Shown: positions 8,109 to 16,028 of the stretch, one piece after another
Layout: every line of letters begins with the position of its first letter
How positions within the stretch are numbered: the stretch's first letter is position 1
DNA from: Faunimonas pinastri
Lineage (GTDB): Bacteria; Pseudomonadota; Alphaproteobacteria; Rhizobiales; Afifellaceae
NCBI RefSeq assembly: GCF_900110915.1
Contig: NZ_FOFG01000002.1
Span: forward strand, 403,434 to 467,433
Reading direction: 5' to 3'
Length of the DNA stretch: 64,000 bases
Translations under genes and position numbers: made by a program
The notes under the pieces: generated by a model
Seen by the model: the letters and a program-made list of their open reading frames with translations, nothing else
Told to the model about the DNA's origin: nothing
The model's database searches: none

Positions 8109-9849
8109 GCGAGGCGAGCAGGCGCCCGGCATAGAAGACCCGGCGCCGCTCCAGCCTGACCTGCTCCTCGGGCCAGCCGGACAGAGCTCCCGCGGCCATG
8201 GCATAGCTGCCGGTCTGGAAGGCCAGGTAACAGGGCCGGAGCAGCCGGAGAAGATCGCGGTCGACCGGCCGCCCGTCGGCTCCCTCGACCTGAGCGATCA
8301 CGCTCTCCGTCTCTGCTTCCGACATATCGAACTCGATGGCCGCGCCCGCCACGTCCCAGGCGATATCCTGACATCCCACGAGGTCGTGGGCGCGACAATG
8401 GTCGCTGCCGTCCGTCTTCAGGACGCGGCCGTCCGGGGTCACCAGCCATTCCCAGGGTTGCAGGCGATTGTCCGTCTGCACGCGGAAAACGCGAGCCTCC
8501 AGCGCCGCCAGATCGTCGGCTGGAAGCTGAAGCCGTGGCGCCGTCCCGAAGGTTTCCGCCGCATTGTGGTTGGTCATCTCGACCAGCGCCTCCAGGGAGG
8601 CCCCCGGCGAAGACGGAGCTGTGAGATGGCGCGCCCGCCAGCCGAGATAGCGGTTGATATGACGAATGAGCGCCGGGCGGGCGATGCCCGCGTCGGCGAG
8701 CGGCCGTGCGTCGTCCAGCCAGCGTGACACGACGAAGCCATGCCTGAAACCCGCGACTTCCGGCCCGAAGCCCGCCTCCTGCATCGCACGCGCAACGTCG
8801 AAAGCGCGCTCTCCTTCCCGGCCGAGGCCCGAGAACTTCAGCAGCCACGTGCCGCTCGCGCTCCGCAGCAGGAACTTCAGCCGCTCCTGATGCGCATGCG
8901 CCGGCGGCCAAGCAGCCTCGCCGGCATAGGAATGATGCCGCCAGCCGCCGCCGGAGATCTCCTCCAGCGGTGCGACCGCTTCGCCGGTGAGATCCCGCAC
9001 CCAGCCCGCGAGGTCGTGGGCGGGATCGGCCCCGTTCAAGCACAGCTGGCGGAAGTCCGTCGTCAGGCGCTTTGCCCGACTCCAGCGTTCACGATGACGA
9101 TCGGATGCCTGCGGACCCAATTCGCCGGAATGGCTTGGGAAGAAAACGGTCCTCTCGGGCGCGACGCCATGATCTTCCAGAAAGTCGGCAACCGACCCGA
9201 AGGAACTGCCGGAAAGCCCCGGCCCCTCGTCCACGATCGCGAAGCAGGCTTCCGGGCCGGCCAGCAGGCTGCGCCGGAGCTCCGGCGAAAGAGTGAGTTC
9301 GCGCTGGAAGGGATGGCCGCCGGGCCGCACCGTTACGGGTAGCGGCGCGCCAGCGGCCGCGGCGACCACGGCCGAGAGCCCCGCGCCGATGCTGCGGATG
9401 CCGATCACGCGGACCCGCTCTCCCCGCAATTCGGCGGCGCTCAGGCAATAGGCCTCGGGATAAAGCGCATAGAAGGCGTGTCCCTCGCCGAGCTTTACAT
9501 GGATGCTGGCCGGCAGATCCATTTCCGCGAGCCGGCTGAATCTTGCAGCGGGCAGCACGCCCCGGTGGGCGAAACCGCTGTCCCAGGAGCACCGCATCGC
9601 TTCCGCCAGTCCTTGCGCGGCGGCGAGCGCGAGATCGGCCGCTTCCGAGCGGCGATCCTCGCCGTCGTCGGACATCGCGTGATCGGCAAGCCCCTGCGCC
9701 AGTTCGCCGGTCTCGATCAGCAGCGCCACGAGGTGTTGATGGCGAAGAATGCCCGGCTCCTCCAGCCCCAGTGCGTACAGCCGCTGTCGAAGATCGCCCA
9801 GCTTCTCCCGCGTATCCTCGTCCCAGGAAAGGTCGCCATAGACCAGCAT
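8092..9849 (-). CDS. fusion of a phosphoribosyltransferase-like domain and an APH-like kinase domain
   Basis: The 585-residue protein is cytosolic. Residues ~1-95 are helical. Residues ~100-270 resemble a PRTase fold: V-R-V-I-G-I-R-S-I-G-A-G-L-S-A, then the PRPP-loop-like A-I-V-D-E-G-P-G-L-S-G-S-S-F and D-F-L-E-D-H-G. Residues ~285-585 have the layout of aminoglycoside/choline kinases: W-L-L-K-F-S-G (nucleotide-binding strand), R-V-Q-T-D-N-R-L-Q-P-W-E-W at the catalytic-loop position and D-I-A-W-D-V-A-G-A-A-I-E-F near the end. The usual H-x-D and loop Asn are not obvious, so kinase activity is uncertain. It stands alone and is divergent from opgD. Substrate unknown; a ribosyl-phosphate salvage or modification role is speculation. 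Confidence 0.6.
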   Translation of the reverse strand: MLVYGDLSWDEDTREKLGDLRQRLYALGLEEPGILRHQHLVALLIETGELAQGLADHAMSDDGEDRRSEAADLALAAAQGLAEAMRCSWDSGFAHRGVLPAARFSRLAEMDLPASIHVKLGEGHAFYALYPEAYCLSAAELRGERVRVIGIRSIGAGLSAVVAAAAGAPLPVTVRPGGHPFQRELTLSPELRRSLLAGPEACFAIVDEGPGLSGSSFGSVADFLEDHGVAPERTVFFPSHSGELGPQASDRHRERWSRAKRLTTDFRQLCLNGADPAHDLAGWVRDLTGEAVAPLEEISGGGWRHHSYAGEAAWPPAHAHQERLKFLLRSASGTWLLKFSGLGREGERAFDVARAMQEAGFGPEVAGFRHGFVVSRWLDDARPLADAGIARPALIRHINRYLGWRARHLTAPSSPGASLEALVEMTNHNAAETFGTAPRLQLPADDLAALEARVFRVQTDNRLQPWEWLVTPDGRVLKTDGSDHCRAHDLVGCQDIAWDVAGAAIEFDMSEAETESVIAQVEGADGRPVDRDLLRLLRPCYLAFQTGSYAMAAGALSGWPEEQVRLERRRVFYAGRLLASLNRSV

Positions 9850-10087
9850 CAGGTGGCCCGCCCTTGCGGCGTGCGAAAACGCAGATCGACGGATGAATCG
9901 AATTCCATCGCCTCTGAATGCCGAAACTCAGGCTTTGTTCAACCTGTCCGACGGGAGCGCGGCGGGTGGCTTCCGCTCAGAGGCGAGATTCGGTATGTCC
10001 CTTGCCTGCCGCAATCCGGCTATAGCTTGTCGCCGACCCGAGTTGATCCTTCCAGACCAAGCATCCCCATCAGCGCGAGAACATCGA

Positions 10088-11683
10088 ATGCCAGCATTGA
10101 CCCGCCGGGAAACCCTGACCGCTCTTTCGTCGCTCGCGCTTCTCGGCCTGCTGCCGCCTTGGATGAGCAAGGCCTTCGCGGCGGACCCGACCGCGACGCC
10201 GGAAAACGCACTCCTGGAGATGAGCGCTCCCGAGCCTTTCTCGTTCGATCTCGTGAAGAAGCAGGCGGCGGATCTCGCGACCAAGCCCTGGGTCGATCCA
10301 CGCTCGCCCTATTCCGCGATCCTGGAACAGATCGACTACGACGCCTTCCAGAAGATCATCTGGAAGCGCGACCACAGCCTCTTCATCAATGACGGCGAGG
10401 CGGATCCGGTCCAGCTCTTCCATCTCGGCCGCTACTTCCAGGAGCCCTGCACGATCTCCCTGGTGGAAGGCGATCAGTCGCGCCGGATCGTCTACCGCAA
10501 GGATTATTTCGACATGCCGGACGACCATGTCGCACGGCAGCTGCCCGACAACATCGGTTATTCCGGCTTCCGCGTCATGTCGCAGGACCAGACCACGGAC
10601 TGGCTGGCCTTCCTCGGCGCCGCCTACTTCCGCGCGTCCGGGGCGCTCGACCAGTACGGCCTTTCCGCGCGCGCCATCGCCATCGACACCGCCATGCCGA
10701 CGCCCGAGGAATTCCCGCGCTTCACCGCCTTCTGGCTGGAGGCCTCGCCCGACGAGAAGGAACGCGTGATCATCAACGCCCTCGTCGACGGCCCGAGCAT
10801 CAGCGGCGCCCTCCGCATGGATTGCACCAAGAGCGACCGCGTGGTCATGGACATCGAGTGCGCGCTTTATCCGCGCAAGCCGATCGCGCGGCTGGGCGTC
10901 GCCCCGCTCACCAGCATGTTCTGGTTCGACGAACTGAACCACCGGCAGTCGTTGGACTGGCGCCCCGAGATCCACGATTCCGACGGGCTCGCGCTTTGGA
11001 CGGGCACCGGCGAGCGGCTCTGGCGCCCGCTGAACAATCCTCCGCGCGTGATGACCAACAGCTATATCGACGAGAACCCGAAGGGTTTCGGGCTGCTGCA
11101 ACGCGACCGGGATTTCGATCACTACCAGGACGATGGCGTCTGGTACGACAAGCGCCCGACCGTCTGGGTCGAGCCCCTTGGCGATTGGGGCAAGGGTTCG
11201 GTCCAGCTCGTCGAGATCCCGACGGACGACGAGATTCACGACAACATCGTTCTCTACTGGGTCCCGGAGGGCAATGTCGCGCCGGGCCGGGAGCTGAACT
11301 ACAAGTACCGGCTGCACTGGGTCAAGGACGAGCCCTATCCCTCGCCCCTCGGCCGCGTCGCGGAGAGCTTCTTCGGTGTGGGCGGCAATCCCGGCCAGCC
11401 CCGGCCGGCCAACACGACCAAGTTCGTGGTGGATTTCACCGGAGACAAGCTGGACGGGCTCACCCGCAAGGATCTGGACGCTGTGGTCACGGTATCCCGC
11501 GGCACGGTCGCGAACACCGCGGCCTATCCGATCGTCGGCAGGAAGAACGCGATCCGCGCCACGTTCGACGTCGTGGCGGAGGGCTCCGATCCCCTGGATA
11601 TCCGCATGTATGTGCGGCGCGGCGCCGACGCGATGACGGAAACCTGGACGTCGCAGTTCTTCCCGCCAGCGCCTCCGCTCTGA
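10088..11683 (+). CDS. opgD: OpgD/OpgG-family periplasmic glucan biosynthesis protein
   Basis: The 531-residue protein starts with a twin-arginine-type signal (M-P-A-L-T-R-R-E-T-L-T-A-L-S-S-L-A-L-L-G) ending near A-F-A. The mature part is full length for the MdoG superfamily, with F-D-L-V-K-K-Q-A-A-D-L-A, Y-D-A-F-Q-K-I and Y-R-L-H-W motifs. These proteins act in the periplasm on osmoregulated periplasmic glucans. A Tat signal favours OpgD over the Sec-exported OpgG. No opgH glucosyltransferase lies nearby, so its partner must be elsewhere. An in-frame extension to 9893 is open but would bury the signal peptide, so I start at 10088. A weak inverted repeat (CTGATCC, 11680; GGATCAG, 11696) follows the stop. 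Confidence 0.88.
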   Translation: MPALTRRETLTALSSLALLGLLPPWMSKAFAADPTATPENALLEMSAPEPFSFDLVKKQAADLATKPWVDPRSPYSAILEQIDYDAFQKIIWKRDHSLFINDGEADPVQLFHLGRYFQEPCTISLVEGDQSRRIVYRKDYFDMPDDHVARQLPDNIGYSGFRVMSQDQTTDWLAFLGAAYFRASGALDQYGLSARAIAIDTAMPTPEEFPRFTAFWLEASPDEKERVIINALVDGPSISGALRMDCTKSDRVVMDIECALYPRKPIARLGVAPLTSMFWFDELNHRQSLDWRPEIHDSDGLALWTGTGERLWRPLNNPPRVMTNSYIDENPKGFGLLQRDRDFDHYQDDGVWYDKRPTVWVEPLGDWGKGSVQLVEIPTDDEIHDNIVLYWVPEGNVAPGRELNYKYRLHWVKDEPYPSPLGRVAESFFGVGGNPGQPRPANTTKFVVDFTGDKLDGLTRKDLDAVVTVSRGTVANTAAYPIVGRKNAIRATFDVVAEGSDPLDIRMYVRRGADAMTETWTSQFFPPAPPL

Positions 11684-11921
11684 TCCGGTCTGATCGGATC
11701 AGATTTAAGAAGGCCAAGGGCGCACCTTCCCGTTCGACCGAATGGACGACCGGGCCGGCGACAAGTCCGGCCCCACCCCGCGCGCCTTGGATGCGCCCCC
11801 ATGGGGGGATGCGCCCAAGTGCTCTTTCCCGTCTGCCAGACTTGCCTCCCCGTGCCGGCGCGGTCATGGTCGCCGGACGCGCGGGGTGCCGAACCGCCGG
11901 ATTGATCGGAGCCGCCGGAGA

Positions 11922-12683
11922 ATGACCAAGATTGCCATCCTCGCCAGCGACGCTCCGGATTCCCTGGCCGCGGCGCAAGAGATCCGCGCACGCTACGGCG
12001 AGGTGCCCCCCGACCAGGCCGATGTCGTGGTGGCGCTGGGTGGCGACGGCGTGATGCTGCAGGCCCTGCACGCCTTCATGAACACGGGCACTCCGATTTA
12101 CGGGATGAATCGCGGTTCCGTCGGCTTTCTCATGAACGAGTACAAGCTGGAGGGCCTCTTCGATCGGATCGCCGGGGCGCGGGCGGAATCGATCCATCCG
12201 CTCGACATGAACGTGACGACGGTGGACGGCGAACTCTTCACCGCGCGGGCGATCAACGAAGTCCACCTGCTGCGCCAATCCTATCAGGCGGCCAAGCTCC
12301 GGATCACCATCGACGGGCATGTGCGGATGGAAGAACTGATCTGCGACGGCATCCTGCTCGCGACGCCCGCCGGGTCGACCGCCTACAATCTTTCCGCGCA
12401 CGGGCCGATCATCCCGATCAACGCGCCGCTGCTGGCGCTCACCCCGATCAGCCCGTTCCGCCCCCGCCACTGGCGCGGCGCTCTCCTGCCCAACCATGTG
12501 ACGGTGACGATCACCTCGCTGGAGCACGAGAAGCGCCCGGTCAGCGCGGTTGCCGATCACATAGAGTGCAAGAGCGTGCGGGAGGTGGAGATCAAGCTCG
12601 ATCGCGCGGTGGAATGCCGGATCATGTTCGACGCCCAGCATTCCTGGGACGAACGCATTCTCGCCGAGCAGTTTCGCTACTGA
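11922..12683 (+). CDS. nadK: NAD kinase
   Basis: The 253-residue protein phosphorylates NAD to NADP in the cytosol. Motifs: V-V-V-A-L-G-G-D-G-V-M-L-Q (the GGDG motif, residues ~34-43), G-M-N-R-G-S-V-G-F-L-M-N, and L-L-A-T-P-A-G-S-T-A-Y-N-L-S-A-H-G-P (NAD-binding loop). The size fits the compact alphaproteobacterial form. I chose ATG 11922 by homology of the first strand (T-K-I-A-I-L-A-S). Upstream in-frame sequence is arginine-rich and not protein-like. Confidence 0.95.
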   Translation: MTKIAILASDAPDSLAAAQEIRARYGEVPPDQADVVVALGGDGVMLQALHAFMNTGTPIYGMNRGSVGFLMNEYKLEGLFDRIAGARAESIHPLDMNVTTVDGELFTARAINEVHLLRQSYQAAKLRITIDGHVRMEELICDGILLATPAGSTAYNLSAHGPIIPINAPLLALTPISPFRPRHWRGALLPNHVTVTITSLEHEKRPVSAVADHIECKSVREVEIKLDRAVECRIMFDAQHSWDERILAEQFRY

Positions 12684-12717
12684 GCTGCTGCCCGGCTTCT
12701 CAGGCGCTTCGAACGGC

Positions 12718-13857
12718 TCAGGCCGCCCGGATCAGTTGATGGGCGTAATCGCGCGCGGCGGAGCGTTTGGCGTCGCGGGCAAAGCGGCGGAGCAACGCCA
12801 GAAGCTCGTCGGCCTCGCGATCCGCCTGCCCCTCGTAGCGCGCCAGCACGGCTTCCACGAGAGCGGTGGCGCGGCGGTAATCGTTGTCGAGCTTGCCGTC
12901 CTTGAACGAGCCCAGCACGTCGAATGCGGCGGCCATCGCGGGAAAGACCTTCTGCGGCAACCGCGCCTTTTCCAGGAGCGCCTTGAGCGCACCGTTGCGG
13001 CCGGAGCCGATCAGGGCATGCACACGCGCCACCGGCGCGCCGGTCAGGCAGGCGATCGCTTCCTCGAAGAAGCTGACATGGCCGCTCGCCAGAGCGCGCA
13101 TCAGCAGCGCCGGCGTGAGCTGGTCGGCGGTCACCAGCGATTGCACGAGAGCCGGCATGTCGGACGCGCCGGCGCCGAGCGCCATCTCCACGGTCGCCCT
13201 CTCCCGGGCGTCGCGGACGGTTTCGTCCGCGCGTTCCTCGGAGAGCCAATTGCGCTCGACCACGAAGCCGCGAAGCTGCCCGGCGAGGCGGGAAACCAGC
13301 GCCTGCCGGATCTCGATCGGCAGGCCGTCATGGGCGAGCAGCGCGTTGCGAATCGCGGGCACGTCGCCGTGCCGTTCCACGATGCGATCGAGCGACGCTC
13401 GGGTGAGCCGCGCACCTTCGTTCAGGATCAGTTGCAGGCACGCATCCGCGCCGCCGACCTCGGCCAGGGCGGCCGACAACATGCGGGAAACCACGGGCCG
13501 ACGGGCAATCGCCTCGCGGAGGGGTTCGCTCTTGCCGCCGATAAGGTCGACCAGTTCACTGTCCAGCAACACGGGCGAACGCGCCGCCACGATGCAGGCG
13601 ATGCGGGGCTGGTCGCCGGCGAGCGACAGGATGATATGATGCGGCGAGCGATCGGAATCCGCGAGCGCGGTTGCCAGGTTTAGCCGAATCTCCGGCGACG
13701 GATCGTCGAGAAGCAGCGTCATCGCGGCTTCCATGCCGTCGCGCTCATTATCGGACAGCGGCGCGTGCAGGAAGGCGCGAGCCATGTCCTGCGCGGCCTC
13801 GGAACGCCGACCGACAGACGCGGTCTGGGTCCACTGAAGGAAACGCTCGACGATCAT
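12718..13857 (-). CDS. DUF2336 domain protein (HEAT-like helical)
   Basis: The 379-residue all-alpha protein has repeated helical pairs resembling HEAT repeats (D-P-S-P-E-I-R-L-N-L-A-T-A-L-A-D and similar), as in the alphaproteobacterial DUF2336 family. The ATG at 13857 has GGGAG about 9 nt upstream. A TTG three codons earlier is an alternative. Members occur in rhizobia and Caulobacter, some with sensor-kinase-like regions. No kinase motif is evident here. Convergent with nadK and divergent from the CitE-like gene. Function unknown. Confidence 0.75.
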   Translation of the reverse strand: MIVERFLQWTQTASVGRRSEAAQDMARAFLHAPLSDNERDGMEAAMTLLLDDPSPEIRLNLATALADSDRSPHHIILSLAGDQPRIACIVAARSPVLLDSELVDLIGGKSEPLREAIARRPVVSRMLSAALAEVGGADACLQLILNEGARLTRASLDRIVERHGDVPAIRNALLAHDGLPIEIRQALVSRLAGQLRGFVVERNWLSEERADETVRDARERATVEMALGAGASDMPALVQSLVTADQLTPALLMRALASGHVSFFEEAIACLTGAPVARVHALIGSGRNGALKALLEKARLPQKVFPAMAAAFDVLGSFKDGKLDNDYRRATALVEAVLARYEGQADREADELLALLRRFARDAKRSAARDYAHQLIRAA

Positions 13858-13916
13858 GGACAGCAACTCCCGGCAAAAAATCGCTTTAACGGAAGGTGCA
13901 CGAGGAGGCTTAAGGA

Positions 13917-14717
13917 TTGGTGCATCCAGCCGTTAAGAGTGGACCGGCCTTGAAGATCGACGCCAAGACGCCCTGCTTCCTTCTCGTCCGGGGAGACGAT
14001 CCGGACGCTCTCTCGGCCGCGCTTCGCAGCGATGCGGAGGCGCTTGTGTTCGATTTGGCGGGGGTGCCGAGCGAACGAAGGGGAACAGTGCGGCGGGCTG
14101 TTCTCGCGGCCCTGCGGGAAGCGCGAAATGGTGGCCGAAGAAGGCTGTTGGCAGTGCGGGTGGGCGGCATTCGGGATCCGCTTTCAGAGGGCGATCTCGA
14201 CGTCGTGGTGACCGGAGGCCCGGATGCGGTCCTGCTGGCGGCATGCGAAGGCGCAGCGGACCTTCAGCGCCTGTCGGCCCGCCTCTCGGTTCGCGAGGCG
14301 CTGCACGATCTGGCGGACGGCAGCACGGCCATCGTCGCGAGCATCGACACGCCTGCGGGCCTGCTGCTTCTTCCCGAGCTTTCCCGGGCGGCCGGGCGGC
14401 TCGCCGCGCTCACCTGGAGCGCCGAAGCGCTCGCGGTCCATCTCGGCATTCCGGCAAACGATCCGGGAGACTGGCCGCACCCCCTCCAGCTCGCCCGCAG
14501 CCTCGTCGTCTTCGCGGCCTCAAGCTCCGGCGTTGCGGCCCTCGACACCGCCGCCCCGCCCGGCACGGCCCCGGAACCGCTGCGCCGCCTTGCCGAATCG
14601 GCTCGGCGCGACGGCTTCGCAGGGATGCTTGCCGCCGGGCCGGACCAGTTCACCGTGCTTCAGGAGGCGTTCGGCACGCCTCCGCTCAGCCGCCGCCACC
14701 CGCCGGGCGGTGCATGA
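13917..14717 (+). CDS. degenerate HpcH/HpaI aldolase / CitE-like protein
   Basis: A GAGGAGG ribosome site 8 nt upstream supports the TTG at 13917, with GTG at 13920 as an alternative. The 266-residue product follows the CitE TIM-barrel outline: L-L-V-R-G-D-D-P-D-A-L, then E-A-L-V-F-D-L-A-G-V, R-L-L-A-V-R-V, I-V-A-S-I-D-T-P-A-G-L-L, and L-T-W-S-A-E-A-L-A-V-H-L-G-I. Several catalytic positions differ from active family members: the D-L-E-D acidic box reads D-L-A-G, the substrate-loop Lys is absent, and I-E-T reads I-D-T. It may be a pseudo-enzyme or have a changed substrate. The 3' end overlaps the convergent flavin reductase gene by 32 bp. Confidence 0.65.
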   Translation: MVHPAVKSGPALKIDAKTPCFLLVRGDDPDALSAALRSDAEALVFDLAGVPSERRGTVRRAVLAALREARNGGRRRLLAVRVGGIRDPLSEGDLDVVVTGGPDAVLLAACEGAADLQRLSARLSVREALHDLADGSTAIVASIDTPAGLLLLPELSRAAGRLAALTWSAEALAVHLGIPANDPGDWPHPLQLARSLVVFAASSSGVAALDTAAPPGTAPEPLRRLAESARRDGFAGMLAAGPDQFTVLQEAFGTPPLSRRHPPGGA

Positions 14718-15297
14718 CGAAAAGGCTCTCCACCGTCGCATAGTCCATGTAGCCGCAGCGGGCGATGGTGCGTGCGGCCGTCATGTCGAACCGGCCATCC
14801 ACGATGAGGTCGTCGCGGATGAAGCAACCGACGATCTCGCCATAGACGATGATGTTGCTCGAGCGCTGGCCGTCGAGACCGACGAGCACGTCGGATTTCA
14901 GGTATCTGCACTCCAGCGCCGCCGCGACGCCGGCGATCCGAGGCGGCTTCACCAACGCGCTCGCCTCCGTTGCGAGCCCCGCCGCGTCGAACTCGCTCTC
15001 CCCATGCGCCAGCCCCGCGGAGGTGGCGTTCACCGCTTCCCGCAGGTCGTAGGTGGTCAGGTTGCAGACGAACTCGCCGGTTTCCTCCACGTTGCGGACG
15101 CTGTCCTTGCGGCCATAGGAGGAGAACATGACGATCGGCGGCCGGTCGGCGACGAGGTTGAAGAAGCTGTAGGGGGCGAGGTTCAGCCGTCCCTCGCTGT
15201 CCTGCGAGGAGATCCAGCCGATAGGCCGTGGCGCCACGATCGCCTTCAGCGGATCGTGCGGCAGGCCGTGGTCGCGTTCGCTTGGATGATAGAACAT
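14686..15297 (-). CDS. flavin reductase-like domain protein (FMN-binding split barrel)
   Basis: The 203-residue protein starts M-F-Y-H-P-S-E-R-D-H-G and carries the flavin reductase split-barrel pattern P-L-K-A-I-V-A-P-R-P-I-G-W-I-S-S, N-L-A-P-Y-S-F-F-N and S-Y-G-R-K-D-S. Relatives bind FMN and reduce flavin or act directly on small substrates. It follows the nitroreductase gene after a 7-nt gap, so the two form an operon, which suggests they share flavin chemistry. The open frame extends upstream into the nitroreductase gene, and I discount that. Substrate unknown. Confidence 0.85.
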   Translation of the reverse strand: MFYHPSERDHGLPHDPLKAIVAPRPIGWISSQDSEGRLNLAPYSFFNLVADRPPIVMFSSYGRKDSVRNVEETGEFVCNLTTYDLREAVNATSAGLAHGESEFDAAGLATEASALVKPPRIAGVAAALECRYLKSDVLVGLDGQRSSNIIVYGEIVGCFIRDDLIVDGRFDMTAARTIARCGYMDYATVESLFVMHRPAGGGG

Positions 15298-15304
15298 GCC
15301 CCGC

Positions 15305-15880
15305 TCAGCCCTGCCAGACGGAGATGAGCTTATCCATGTCCGGCCGGTCGCGGTCGGAGGGGCGCATGGTGCGCGTGCCGATATGGATGAAGCCCGCGAC
15401 CTTTTCGCCGTCCTGAGCTCCCAGATAGCGCGCGGCCACTTCGTCATAGGCATACCAGCCGGTGAGCCAGGTGGAGCCGAAGCCGTGGCTGTTGGCGGCA
15501 TGCAGCAGGTTCAGGCAGACGGCGCCCACCGAGAGCTGCTGCTCCCATAGCGGGATCTTCGGGTGGTCCATGATCGGGGCGGAAAAGACGCCGACCACCA
15601 GCGGCGCTTCCGCGAACTGCTTGGCCTTCTCCTTCAGCAGCGTCCGCTGCTTCTCGTCCTCTTCCGCTTCCGCAAGGTCGGAAAGCGCGGCGACCGCCTT
15701 AATTCTGGCATTGCGGTCGTAGATGACGAACCTCCACGGCGCGAGCTTGCCGTGGTCGGGAACGCGCGCCGCGATCGTCAGGATGTCGCGAAGCGTTTCG
15801 GCATCCGGGCCGGGCTCCACCAGTTGGGGTGCGCCGACGGAGCGGCGGATGCGCAGGTAATCGAGGATTGGGCTGTCCAT
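15305..15880 (-). CDS. nitroreductase family protein (YdjA-like)
   Basis: The 191-residue FMN enzyme has the nitroreductase core: Y-L-R-I-R-R-S-V near the N-terminus (FMN phosphate binding), R-V-P-D-H-G-K-L-A-P-W-R-F, Q-Q-L-S-V-G-A-V-C-L-N-L-L-H-A-A, and G-S-T-W-L-T-G at the C-terminal half. The short length and D-H-G-K-L-A-P-W-R motif are typical of the YdjA subgroup. The ATG at 15880 has GGAAGGA upstream. First gene of the nitroreductase-flavin reductase operon. Its leader contains a four-unit repeat that could bind a regulator. Confidence 0.88.
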   Translation of the reverse strand: MDSPILDYLRIRRSVGAPQLVEPGPDAETLRDILTIAARVPDHGKLAPWRFVIYDRNARIKAVAALSDLAEAEEDEKQRTLLKEKAKQFAEAPLVVGVFSAPIMDHPKIPLWEQQLSVGAVCLNLLHAANSHGFGSTWLTGWYAYDEVAARYLGAQDGEKVAGFIHIGTRTMRPSDRDRPDMDKLISVWQG

Positions 15881-15893
15881 TGCGGAGTTCCTT

Positions 15894-15966
15894 CCGTCTG
15901 AAAGCTCACGAGCCGTCTGAAGCATGGGCCGTCTTGAAACCACATGCCGGTCTTGAAACCACATGG
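15894..15966. repeat. four degenerate tandem units ahead of the nitroreductase operon
   Basis: Units start at 15894, 15913, 15929 and 15947, all beginning CCGTCT(T)GAA or CCGGTCTTGAA. The last two share the exact 16-mer GTCTTGAAACCACATG (15931-15946 and 15950-15965). The array is just upstream of the ribosome site of the nitroreductase gene on the minus strand. Confidence 0.6.
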
Positions 15967-16028
15967 CAGCGGGATTACCACGACTGACCGGTGAAAACAG
16001 GGGCGCTTTGAACGGGCATCATGGCTGA

